64,000 nucleotides of DNA, from assembly GCA_028583415.1 (NCBI GenBank), contig CM053266.1, positions 31,940,271 through 32,004,270 on the forward strand, in the 5' to 3' direction. This document shows positions 28,901 to 42,100 of the stretch, piece after piece. The translations under genes were made by a program, and so were the position numbers. Position 1 is the first letter of the stretch, and every line of letters starts with the position of its first letter. Source of the stretch: Protea cynaroides. Taxonomy: Eukaryota > Streptophyta > Magnoliopsida > Proteales > Proteaceae. The notes under the pieces were generated by a model, which saw only the letters and a program-made list of their open reading frames with translations, did not search any database and was not told the DNA's origin.

Positions 28901-31731
28901 AGGGTTTTATCTCACCAACTGAGAATGATGGAGATGCAACCCTAAATCAAGAGAACCGAAGAAAGAAGATGGAGAAGCTATCGAGAGAGAGATATTGCAG
29001 CCAAGAGGAGGCCGCCTCGGGGAGGGGGGAGGGCGCTAGGGTATGGATCCCAAGGGGATCGGATCTGATACCATGTCGAGATTTTGGGATTAGTCCTGAC
29101 TTGTCATTTTACAGAGCCAGTGCTTTATTTATAGAGAGAAAAACGGTTACATAAAAGGAATAATAGATAGGGATGAGTAGGCGCACACACATATGTGCAC
29201 ATACATTGAGCCTAGATGTTTACAACAGGAACCATCTTCCCGATAAGAAAAGTAGTGTTTTTTTTTTGTGCGTGTGATAATAACTTAGAATTTCTATTTT
29301 TTCCCCTGGTGGATAAAATCTTGGAAGATTGATATTTATTTTAAAAGACAATGTCTCTCATTGTGCAACAGATTCAGGAGATACTGCAACGTGCAACCTT
29401 TGATAGCAATTCGCAAGTGGGGATAATATTTCATGTGATGGATGCTGTGGAATCACCACCTACATATTTTAGAACCAACAAGTTCACGCATGCATTTCAG
29501 GAAATAGTTGATGCATATGGGTATGTTACTGAGTTCTGCTTCACAACTAATGGTTTTAGTGTACATAAGATTTTTTTTCAATATATGTTTGGAAAAGCAC
29601 ATTTGCAAGGTGATTATAACCATTCATGGTCATAGATGTCAGAATTGTGTACTTTGTCAATGGATTTTTTGGTCTAGATGGTTGGACAATCCAAACCTTA
29701 TTTGCTCACTTCATTGGGCTGTTGACCACTTTTATGGTAAGGAAAGTTTAAAAGTTTTAATTGAGACACATTGTAATTGGTAAAGAGCGATGAACCATAG
29801 ACCAATTAAACTACATGTATGGAACTTTACCTCCACACTGAAGATGCCTATGTGCTGAAGGAATAATGTTTATTTGCATTTTATTGATTTTTGTATTACT
29901 GTTGTAATTTACTTTGGTTGTTCAGACCATGCACAATGGCTATTTGGGCTGCTGATAGCAGGCTAGTATGATCCAAACTCTGGTGACTCTTTTAAAACTT
30001 TGGTGTAAGGGATTGATGCAGATTGATGAAGTTGAATCTGCTGGTGATGGGCTCCAACCTCTAAGATTCTGTTTCAAGGGCTGCTAATGAATATATCTAA
30101 CAAACAGATCTGATGCTTAAGATTACTCAGATCTAATAGTCAGAATTATTGGAAATGGGAACAGATTTTAAAATCTGAAATTCCAGATTGAAATTAAGAA
30201 ATATCCAACCAGAATTTGAGGGATCGATGGGCTAAATTGATGGAGAGAGAAAAGGTTGATTGATAGGTGTGGTGGAAGAAGATAAAGTAGGTATATTAGA
30301 TCCTACAATTTAGGATCTAAGATTAATTTGCAAGGGGAGGATGAGGAAAGAAAATAAATTAATTTTGTAAAGCTGTCCCAATAAAAGAAGAGAAGAGGGG
30401 ATTTTGGCGAGGGGGAGAGACAAGTAAATGAGAGGAAGAGAGAGAAAAGAGAGATCCCCTTACCAAATCGAGAGGAGGGAGAAGGGGGGAACCAGCTACG
30501 CCATTGCAAATCAAACAAAATTAATCTATCAATCATAATTGTAGGGGGTTGGTTACATCTATTAATAGATAAAAAAAAAACTTGAAGAAGAAATTTTCTA
30601 ATCTAGGACTCTTGGACAGCTAATCAACTTTTCTTCTAATAAAAACTATAGTTGCCTTACATTACTGCAATAGGATATAGAACAGATAAATAGGTTGACT
30701 CTATCCTTTTGGGACCAACTAATAAAATATTAATTTTTTTGCATACCTTAAGACCCCTACTTTTGGGCTTTATATTCTAGCCCATTGCAATAATAAAAAT
30801 AAAAATAAGGCCTAACCCAAATCACTACAAAATCTGGCCCAAATTTAAACCGAGTCTGCATTATTCATCCTTGATAGAAAAGTTGTGCTCTAAAGTCTTA
30901 TAATGAGGGAAAATCTCCACCACCTGAACAATGTCCACTATCGTGGGGTTTGATGGTACGATACTCTAGTGCATCTCATGATCAAAACCGGGCCTGCATT
31001 AGGGACTCGCTAATCGCTATTTGACGCTTAACTTTTTGCTTGATGAATTGAAGAACTCTACATAACTCCTCTGGTGATGCTTCTTGTTCCTTACTTCAGA
31101 TTATTGTACAGCCCTTACAAATATTGATTATTGATACCCAATATTCTTTTGCAGAGTCGCTAGATATCAAGAAGCAAATCCTGTAGTTTATACTGTTATT
31201 ACATATCCGTTTCTTTTTGCCGTGATGTTTGGAGACTGGGGTCATGGAATATGCTTGTTGTTGGGAGCATTAATTTTAGTAGCTCGTGAGAGAAGACTTG
31301 GATCTCAGGTATTCTTTATTTTCATATTACTCTAGTGCATTATTGTAAACTTAATTGTTAATCTTGTTTCATGAAAGTTACCAGTGGATTCTTTTTGAAA
31401 TAGTTTTTCTTGGCACTCCGAACTGTAAGAGGTCATATATTCACTCATTGTTAGTGTTAAAATTTATTGTGTTTATCTTGTATCATTTTTACAGTTCTTA
31501 GGTTTCTGAAGAAGGAGAAAAAGCTATCTATAAAATAGTTAAGGTGAGGGAAAGGAAGAGTAGAGATTTAGACCATGTTAGATGTATTAAAAGTGCAGAT
31601 GGTAGAGTTCTAGTAAGGGATGAAGACATTAAAGAGAGATAGAACGATTATTTTTACAACCTACTAAATAGAGACACTTCGAGTAATAGTGTCCCAGATT
31701 GCTACATTACCCACTCATGTTACCACAGGTC

Positions 31732-31775
<44 letters not shown>

Positions 31776-34700
31776 GGTGACATAAGTGAAAAAAGCTTTG
31801 AGGAAGATGAATGTAGGCAAAACTCCAGGCCCAGATAAGGTCCCAATAGAAGTTTGGAAGAGCCTAGGAATGTGTGGAGTATCTTGGCTAACTAAGCTAT
31901 TCAATAAAATTATGAGCTCAAAAAAAATGTCAGATGAATGGAGGAGAAGCATTATGGTTTCAATTTATAAAAACAAAGGTGATATTCAGAGCTGCAATAA
32001 CTACATAGGCATAAAACTAATGTGTCATACTACGAAATTATAGGAGAGTTTTGAAACTCGCATGAGAAAAGAAACTACTATTATGGAGAACCAGTTTGGT
32101 TTTATACCAGTTAAATCAACAAAAAAAGCTATATACTTGCTTAGAAGACTCATGGAAAGATGTAGGAAAGGCAAGAAGGACCTCCATATGGTCTTTATTG
32201 ATCTAGAAAAAGCTTATGATAGAGTTCCTAGATAGTTAATCTGGCATATACTAGAGAAGAGAAGTATTTCAAGCAAATATGTGGACATAGTTAAGGATAT
32301 GTATTGTAATGTGGTGATTAGTGTGAAAACCGTGAGGGGTCAAAGTAGTGAATTCTCAATCACTATGGGGTTACATCAAGGATCAGCTTTTAGCCCTTAT
32401 CTGTTTGCCCTCATTATGGATGATTTAACCAGAGACATTTAAGATGAAGTTCCTTAGTGCATGCTTTTTGCCGATGATATTGTTTTGATGGATGAGACAA
32501 AAGCAGGGATTAACGCCAAGTTGGAGCTATGGAGATTAACACTGAAATCAAAGGGTTTTAAGATAAGTAGAACGAAGATGGAATATATGGTGTATAACTT
32601 TAGTCATACAAGGACGAATAATGAGGTGGTGAATATTCTTGAGAAAGAGATACAACAAAGTGATCATTTTAGGTATCTAAGTTCAATCATAAATAAAGAA
32701 GGAGATATAGAGGATGATGTTTCACATAGGACTAAATAGGATGGATGAAGTGGAGAGGTGCGTCTGGAGTGTTGTGTGATCGGTGTATTCGTTTAAAACT
32801 TAAAGGAAAATTTTATAGGACAGTTATTCGACCAGCAATGATGTATGGTGTGAAATGTTGGGCAGTTAAGAAGCATCATATAGATAAACTTAGTGTAGCT
32901 GAAATGAGGATGTTGAGATGGATGTGTGGTAAAACTAAGAAGGATTAGGTAAGGAATAATCGTATTAGAGCTGATTTGGGAGTAGCACCGATACATGATA
33001 AACTACTAGAAAGCTGTTTGAGATGGTATGACCATGTTTAACGGAGGCCATTAGATGCTCCTGTAGGGAGGAGTGATTTGATTCAGATTGAAGGATAAAA
33101 AAAACTAGGGGCAGACCTAAGATGACCCTAGGGGAAGTAGTGAAGAAATAAATGCATATCTTAGGCCTTGTTTCAAGTATGACATCGAATAGAGTTAATT
33201 GGAGGACCAGAATCCATGTAGCCGACCCCATTTAGTTGGGATAAGGCTTTGTTGTTGTTGTTGTTGTAGTAGGTTTCTACTAATTCAAAGTTTATATCAT
33301 CTAGAACTTTTTATCATTCTACAATTTCAAACATAGATTGTAAGGCTTCCCAGCCCACTCAGGACACATAATGTTTATGTTCTTTCTTCATTAGATATTG
33401 AAATAATAAAAGAATCCACATGGGGTTTTCTCCACTGAAATACTGTCCATATTAGTCTACACGACCTACCTTTCCCCCTTTTTTTCTCCATTAAACTTCC
33501 ATAGATCCTTCAATGTCACTTTAACATGGTACAACTCTCCTCTCTATTTATCCAAAATAGAACCAGGACCAGCCTTTTTTCCGCCATTCACCTTCTCTTT
33601 AATACTTACTAACATACCTCTCCTGAAAACTCTTACCCTAAATCACTTTGCTTCAATAAAACATAAACTTTAGAATGTAATATGCACTCAAATTCCTAAT
33701 AATTCTATGACTTCACTTTTTTGGGGGATGAATAGATGAGAATATATACAAAGAGAAGGAAGAATATACAAGGAAAAATTACCCCAAGGAGGGGAGAAGC
33801 GTGAGAGAACAAGAAAAGCTTTAATCCTCACCAGGAACCCTATCCACAATTAATCGGAAAGCATTCGCATAAACCTATTCCTTACAAAATCTTGACAAGA
33901 TTTGTCTAAGGGAATGGGGCTCCCTCGAACTTCAAAGATGATAGAGTCCCAGATTTGTTTGAAGCTTCTTGTGGTGCAAAGCTATTGCCCAACATGACAA
34001 CTAGACTTTAACCTCACAAGTCACAAATAGGATCACAATCAACCAGTCCCAATTAATTACAGCAGCAAAACATCAAAAAAATCAAGAACAGCAGTATAGC
34101 AACCGCAGGGCATAACAAGGGAGGCCTTGGACTGAGACTATGATGGACAGTGTTGAGTGTTCTCCTTCGATTCAGCAGTTCTGTGGGTTGTTCCAGAAGC
34201 TCTAGAAGAGGAATTCTAGAAGGTATTGATCACCAATATGAAGGCACAAGAGTAACAGCAGCAGCTCAACAGAGGAATAATGGTAGAAAGAGAAATAGAA
34301 GAATAAGGGAAGGAGGCTGCAATCAGATTTCGGCTGAGTCCCACAGCCTGGTAACCCAACTTGACAATGGCCAAGCAAGGTTTCAAGAATCTTTAAAGGA
34401 AAATCTTCTTGTGATAAGGTTAGGAAACTAGCCTTTAATGCAACCATTTGTCACATCTGGTTGGAGCGCAACATAAGGACATGGACGGGCAAATCAAGAT
34501 GATGCAGTTCATGGGAGGAGATTGACCACATGGTACTGTTCACGTGAACAGTACCGCCTAGTGCCCAGACGCCCTTGTAATGCTTTGGAAAATCGGACAC
34601 CTTGGTCGCCTAGGCGGGCACCTCGTCAGGCCTCCAACGCCTTGGTTCGCCTCAGCGCCTTGACAACTATGCTCTATCTTGGTCTCTGGTCCTTCTAGAA

Positions 34701-36023
34701 TCTGACCAACACCAGAAGAGAATGCTTTTCCAAAGATGGGAGGAGAAGGGGCAGTCAAAAAATAGATGAGCAATAACTTCAGAAGCTGACCAAGAGGCAG
34801 TAGTTGTCTTGAGACAAATCTGTCTCTGTTGAAGGAAAGACCTAGTTAGGAGAGAGCAGGTGAGAACTCTCCATCCGATGATACTGAGCCAAGGAATGAA
34901 ACCTTGAAACCATAAGACGTTGAATCAAGGTACCAAGGGGCGAGGGGGCACAAGAGCAAACCAAAACCCAAGCCATAGAGGCAGAAAAAGCGCCCGACGG
35001 CGAAGCCATCCACTTTACATGGTCACCAGTAACCCTTGGCCTTTTAGTAACCTAAGAAAGGATGACCTAACAGATATGAGATTAGAGGTGGACAAGTGAC
35101 CCGGCCTCCAGACACCATCAGAGATGATGGAAGACACCTTTGCGAATTTATCACGACCTGCCTCATTTCTGATACTGTCACCGTACCTATTGAGAAGGAC
35201 CCCGCGGGGGTTGTCCAGCCATAAGAAGGTGGAAGAGCCATCATCATTTTCAAATTTGATGACATCAGCCATTCGGCGTCTGTAGTCTAGCATCTTCTTC
35301 CAGGTTCAAGAAGCATCCTTACCACTAGGAACAATCCAAATAGTCATTTTTACCTAGCATAAATCCAGTCGAAACCAACCACCCACCCCCACACACCCCC
35401 CAAAACCCAAAAAAAAAAGAGACCTAATTTAGGAAGGCAGATTGAGGCCCAACTGATGGTGTGCAAAATTTTTGTTGTTGTCAGTACCCTTCCACTGAGA
35501 GGTACTCACGATGGACTCAATCTTCTGAATGGTAGATTGAGGGAGTCCAAAAATCCCTGTCCAGTAAATGTAAGAGCCTTGCATGAACAGATCTGATTAG
35601 CTCTAAGCGGTCTGCATAGGATAAAAGTCTTGCTTTCCACAATTGAAGCTTCTACCGAAGACGATAAAAAATGGGGTTGCAATGATGGGAAGATAGTCTG
35701 AAGGACACCAAGAGAAGACCCAGATACTTGACCATCAGGGAGCCCATAGAGAAACCTGAGATTTTCCTTTTCTTTATCAGCAACCCCAGCTAGGGATATG
35801 GCTCATTCTGGCTGTTGATGAATCCTTGACATGGCACCAAAGGAATCAAGGGAAGAGGCTATCAAGGATGATGACTTGACATTTGCTTTTGAGAAAATCA
35901 TTAAGTCGTCTATGAAAGCTAAATGAGTTAGCTTGATGGCCTTGCATTTCGGGAAGAAAGCTAACTCGTTTTGCTCAGCCTTGACTTGCAAACTCCGAGA
36001 GAGAACTTCCATCATAAGAGTAA

Positions 36024-36062
<39 letters not shown>

Positions 36063-36107
36063 GATAAGCACTTTCTTCAATAAAATCCCATCTCAAGGAA
36101 TCATGAG

Positions 36108-36146
<39 letters not shown>

Positions 36147-39100
36147 TGTGTGTGTGTGTTGCTTTGTGAATAACTATCTTCATAAAGGATGCTGGGGGGA
36201 ATATTGTGTGTGTGTTGCTTTGTGAATAACTATCTTCATAAAGGATGCTGGGGGGAATATTTTCTATCAAAGCCCTTAAATAGCTCAGAACATAGAAGGA
36301 TGTTGTCGGAGATGTTTTCCATCCTTCAATGGAAGCTCATTGGTTGGAATTTATTAAACCATCCACCACCCTCTTGAGTTTATTTGGTGTGGTATTTTCC
36401 AACCCAGGAGCCATTCTGGTTCATCCGGCAGCAGCCTGGTCCAACCTATTCTGGTCCAACTGACAGTTGCTTGAAGATCGATGGGCCCCACATTGACCAG
36501 TCTCAAGTCACTCTTGAGGGAATCTTTTTCCAGCTTTCAACCTTTTAAAAGATTCTCTTAGAGTGTTGACCAAGCAAGATCTTAGCTATTAATACTTTAT
36601 ATTTTCAGTTTTAGTAACTCATGTAAATAGCAAGTTCTTACTTCCTATTTTCGAAAGTTTCTACTTCTTAGAATAGTAAGTCTTGTTAGTTAATAACTAA
36701 GGGAATATTCGAAGTAGATAGTTTCTAGCCTTCAGGAAGTTTCTATTTACATTGTTTCCTTGTTAATTAGTTTCTATTTGGTAATGGCTGTCCAAATCGA
36801 TGGAGGCTTTCTTGTGCCCCAATCGATGGCTTTATTTTAGAGTTTATATATTACTTTGTAATGGAGTTTTGCTCCTCAGATTAAGATTTGAATTGATGAA
36901 AAAGCTTGGGTTTTTTTTGGATGAATGAATAATTATTTGGCAACATTCCAGAGACGGGAAAAACAAATCTGGGTATCACAAGGATAGAGCCAGACTCCTT
37001 ACAAAGCAAGGGCCGAGCCCAAAAGAAACAAAGGAAAACAACAAAAAAGGGGAATTTGGGGGGGGGGAGAGAGCTGGGTAAAGCCACCTCAGCTGGAGTT
37101 CAGATTCCAGGAGGAGAGAATGAATAAAGGGCTTGGGTTTTACCTTGTGCTGTGAGAGATAGTTGCTTGTGAGAGATAGTTGCTATGGGAGATAGTTGGG
37201 AGGAGCGATTCTTGAGGTGAGAGACCTCTGATGGTGAGAGGTTGCCAAGGCCTTAAGATTAGATACCTCCCTACCCTTCTTCCTTTCCAGTCATTCCCTT
37301 TTCCCTTTTCCTAGTCATATATATATATATATATATATAAAATAAAAACACTGCTCACGCCTCTGTTTTTGGTCACTGTTTTGGAGGAAATCTACTTCCC
37401 CAAGTAACTCTCATTTCTCAAGATCCTACCGTTGGATCATCTTCAATTTTGGATATGTTATTCTTTGACCTGTTCTTTACATAATCCTAAATTTTGGTTG
37501 TTTCTTGCCTCTTTATTATCCTAGTTTGGGTGTTTTCTGAATTCCAAGATCTTGTGGATTGGAAACCCCATTACTATTAGCCACAATTTTAGCAATAAAC
37601 TTGTAAATAGTTTTGCATAGGGCAATGGGTCTGAAGTTTAAGATGACATGGGCACCTTCGATCTTAGAAATAAGACAAAGAAAAATCCGATTTATCTCAT
37701 AAATCTGATAGGTGTTTGTGAAGAAGCTCTGCATTGCTAAGATGAGGTCATACTTCACTATATCCCAAGCTGCAAGGAAGAAGCCCTTACCAAAACCACC
37801 AGGGCAAGGAGCCTTGTGAACTTTGGAGTCCTTAATTGCCTAGAGAATCTCCTCTTCCATAGGAACAGCTGCTAAAAGAGATTGATCGTCTGCCAAGAGG
37901 ACCTTGTCAATAATGTCATATGGGAGTTATTTATGGGGGGAAGAAGAACAGGGTATAAATATCCTTAAAAAACCCTTCTACCTCCATCTTGATCTCCCCC
38001 ACAGAAGAAAGAGTGGCACCTCCTCTAGAAGAGAGAGAAGAGATGGTGTTATAATTATGATGAGCTTTCATTGTCTTTTGAAAGTAACCCGAGTTCGATA
38101 TTTTTGTTTAAAAAAGCTCTCCCCTTGGGCTACCAAGGTGACCAGCCTGTTGGAAATATCTTTCCCCATTTTAATCAAAATGGAGTTCTCACTATCATTC
38201 TGGAGGTTAATCTGGACTTCATTCAGCTCCCTTCTACAAACCTGAGCCGCATTGGAGATGTTGCCGAATACGTTCTTGTTCTAAGTTCCAAGATAACGTT
38301 TGACCTCTCCAAGGTGTTGTTCAAATGAGACAAGGGGGCAGCAGGTTTTCTTGATGGGTTTGCTCCAAGCAGATCTGGCAATGGTCAGGAAATCCTTGTG
38401 AGAAGCCCACATATCTAAGTACTTAATGAGTTTGGGACCAAAGGAGCTGTATGGGCAAATGGTTATGCGAATAAGGCAGTAATCAGATATACTGACAAAC
38501 TGCTTCAGAGGAATTGAAGCTGGAAACCCACTTCTCATTAACCAGCACCTATCAAGTTTGCAGGCCACTCTTTGATCACCAGATCTTCTGTTATTCCAGG
38601 AGAACTTCATACCTGATCATCTCAAAATCATCCTATAGATTCAAGGCACTCATTAAAAGCTCCTGACGAGGTTTCATCAAAATTACCACTGGATATTTCA
38701 TGAGAAAAAAGAACTACATGGAAATCCCCTAAAAGAGCCCAAGAGTTATTTATAGTAGGGTATGTCCTCTTGACGTCCTCCCACAAGGTCAATCTGTCCA
38801 GGCGAGAATTTGCTGCATAAACTGCCGTAAGAAAGAAACTGACTTGCCTTTCCCTATCAGAAATCTGAAAATGAACCGGACTTATCAATTCCTAATCCAG
38901 GCTAAGGACAACTAATTACAATTAAAACTAGAAAAGAAAAACTAAAACAGAACTCCATAAGAGGCTAGGACTAGGATTCCCAGAGAGACTAGTATTCGTA
39001 GGGAGACTAGGACTGAAATTCCTGAAATCGCAGGCTAGCTGGCCTTCCTTTCTTCTTCTTACTTTGGTATTGCTGCTGGTACCTAGCTGCTGCATCACAA

Positions 39101-42100
39101 ATTCTAGTGCAGCATTATTGAGTCCAGGCATGAAAGGCAAAAGCTTATGGACAATTTTTGTATCTGTAACAATCATATTGCTTCTTCCTTTTTCAGAGGG
39201 AAAAATTAGGATATGTGGAGGAGAATTCCTGATTTCTTTATATTATTTTTTCAGGAAATCAAGAGGGAAAGCGGGGAAAAGAGAGATTTTTGCCTAATAA
39301 TATCTATATTTTCTTACTATAAAATCTATGAATGTGAACATTATCCCAATGCATGATGACATCTACATTTTCATATGATGAAATTAGCCGTTACTGAACC
39401 TTTTAAATTCAAATCAAAATGAAGACGTGTTGTTTTGGAGAATGTGACTTATATATTGTTTTCCTGTCAGAAACTTGGCAGCTTTATGGAGTTGGCCTTT
39501 GGTGGACGATATGTGCTCCTTCTAATGGCTTTGTTTTCTATATATTGTGGGTTTATTTACAATGAATTTTTCTCTGTTCCATTTCATACATTTGGTGAGA
39601 CCGCTTACAAATGTCGTGATCCTACATGCAGGTATGGGCAGTTGATTAATAATTTTCATATCCTGAATCGAGAACTGTTTCTTCCAGAAAGTATTGAACT
39701 ATAACAACTTAATGAATATGATATCTGACATTTTTCTGTACTTCTACCTTTGGCCCCTTTGGGTTAAAATTGAAGGGACATGTTAAGTGAAAAAAAAAAA
39801 CAGAATTTTCATTGGTGAGTAAAGAGAGGTGAATGGAGAAAGAAAAGGGGAACTTTTCAATGAGTTATCTTGATGGAGTAAAGTGGAAAATTTTTGTTGA
39901 GTTTACTTAATGTTTAGCTATCTACATTTGCATTAGTATAGACCAAATGGGGTTTAGTAACTCTATGCACGTCACAGCCACAGGAAAAAAATGAAAATTT
40001 GGTCATTAATCATTGCTTTTTAATAGATATTTTAGCCATTAATAATCTTCCAAAGTTATGTCTCTAATTACGTACAGGTCTTTTTTCTTTTTGTTGACAT
40101 CTCGACACTCTGGTTATGTGAAGCGTAAAACTTCAGTGCCACCTTGGGCGTGATTGTCTAGTTTTCCTCCTCATTTCTATTTCCTTATTCTCAGCAATTC
40201 CACTAAATCTTGCTGTTTTCCCATTGACTTAATTCCTGCTACAATTCAACATAACATGCCGTTCAATTCACCCTTAAGACTTATTTAAATCACTGTGTCC
40301 AGCCCTTGGCAAACTACAGAAGCTTTGGTTTACCCTTGCTGCAGGCTGGGATGTCATTCATTGGTTTAGTCTCAGCCACAATCCAATTCAACTCAGCCGG
40401 TCACCCTACCTTACCATGCTTTTCATTCCTCCAAAAGGCTAAAACCCTGTGACACTGTACTACCGAAAACCCTAAAACTTGCTGAACCCACCTGATGCAG
40501 TCCAAGAAGGCCCAAGGCCCAAGCTCAAGTCGATAATGGGTCAGCCCAAAGAACCAGTCGGTATTGGTCCATTGGACCAACCAAAGACCAACCCACACTG
40601 TTCACGTGAACAGTGTTCACGGTACTGTTCACGTGAACAGTACCAACAGCAGAAAATCCTCTTTTGTTATTCTTCCTAAATTATTCTTAGATTTTGTTTC
40701 CTAAAGAAGTTATGGATTGATATTTTGTAAGTTGTTTTTTGGAAACTTGCCTTTATAGAGGCAAGTTTCCCTTTAATTTATCTTAGGATATTTTAGATTT
40801 GAAACTTTCCTAAATCTATAAAGGCAAGTCCCTTTAATATCTTAGGATATTTTTAAGAGGACAAATCCCCTATTTTGTAATCTTTCTTAAGTCTATAAAT
40901 AAGAAAGAGAAGAGAGCCAGAGATTAGACCAGAAAAAGAGAGAGTTAGCTCCTGATTTTCTGGTTGAGTTCATAGGTTGTGAGACTCAACGATTCTCTGC
41001 AGATTTTGTATTGGACTGAATTAAGATCCTGTAGCAAAGAGGGCTTGTTAATTTGACTTGCTTTGAACCCTCTTTGCCATCACCACCATTACCATTTAGC
41101 CACAGGTGGAGATATTTTTGTGTCAAACCAGTTCAAGACACAAATCCACCTAGCCACGAATATAAAATACCTTATTTCATTGTCTCAGAAGTTCCATGTT
41201 ATAATTCAGACCCTATTATTATGGCTGTAAAGATGTCTAATCCTCTGTTCTGCCGTATTTTCCCTTGTAGGCTCGTAGTGGGACCCTTTGTTTTGGCCAA
41301 AATCTTTGCCCACTTATAGTTCTTACTTCATTTTTACATCTTTTATTTAATGAATACTTTATTTTACAGATTTGATCCACAGTGTTGCCTAATCCTGCGT
41401 GAAAACCTTAAGATTCTTTTGCCGTAGTGTCATTCAACCGCCCTTTCTTATTAACAGCATCCATTTTTACTAAAAAAGATTCCTGAAAACCAGGAATCTC
41501 AGATAATTAGAAGTGGGGAGTTTTATATCAATTAAATTCTTCATAAGTTGGAATAATCTCTGCTTCATAAATCATAGGATAATTAAATTTTGGAAAGCAG
41601 GCTTTTAGGGTAGGACAATATCATTGTCTTGTATGTGATGGCAAAGGGTATTCAAGGATGACAATCCTAATTAATTCCCTTTGTTGCAGGATCTCTTTAA
41701 CCCAACCCAGAAATCAGAATAGAGACTTTAAAGAAAATTCGGCTTATCTGAGAATCTGACCGTTGGTTGTTCTTCAAACTTGAAGGAAATGATCTTTAGG
41801 ATGTACTTGAAGACATATCCAAAGTTGGAGATGATCCAATCACAGATGAGAGAGATGTGATTTTTTGAAAACTACCTATCATCTGAAAACGGGACTGGTT
41901 TAGTTAGAGCTGGTCGATATGATTTTAATCTTTAATCCCACGAGCTTTCGTTGATCAAATCAGCACTTAATGGTATCGCAATTCAGTATGCAATAATAAG
42001 AACTTGAAGGAATTAACAGAAGGACAAGAAAACCATAAAACAGAATATTTCGGTTGAGTCTCACAACCTATGAGACTCAACCAGAAAATCAGGAGCTAAA

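Larger units (their letters stand above)
16620..29227 (-). mobile_element. Ty1/copia LTR retrotransposon carrying nested L1, RTE and SINE
   Basis: The element is bounded by short LTRs at 16620-16789 (3' LTR) and 29074-29227 (5' LTR). Flanks GAAAC (left) and GGAAC (right) are a near 5-bp target duplication. A primer-binding site TGGTATCAGA (minus strand, 29064-29073) complementary to initiator tRNA-Met abuts the 5' LTR. A polypurine tract TTGAGGGGGAGTG (about 16788-16801) abuts the 3' LTR. The internal pol is on the minus strand at 16800-20460. Net of nested insertions it is about 4.7 kb. Short LTRs suggest an Ale/Retrofit-like lineage (inference). Confidence 0.9.
36370..37515. mobile_element. 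Probable LTR-like insertion within the L1, with nested L1 tail
   Basis: About 1.1 kb separate two collinear parts of the minus-strand L1. The sequence has LTR-like text (GAGTTTATATATTACTTTG, TTGATGAAAAAGCTTGGG) and no coding similarity. Its own termini were not resolved, so the class is inferred. Confidence 0.45.

Noticed and set aside
35803..36270. 155-codon minus frame rich in His-Thr repeats
   Set aside because: It is produced by reading (GT)n/(CA)n microsatellites across a dead L1; not a protein.
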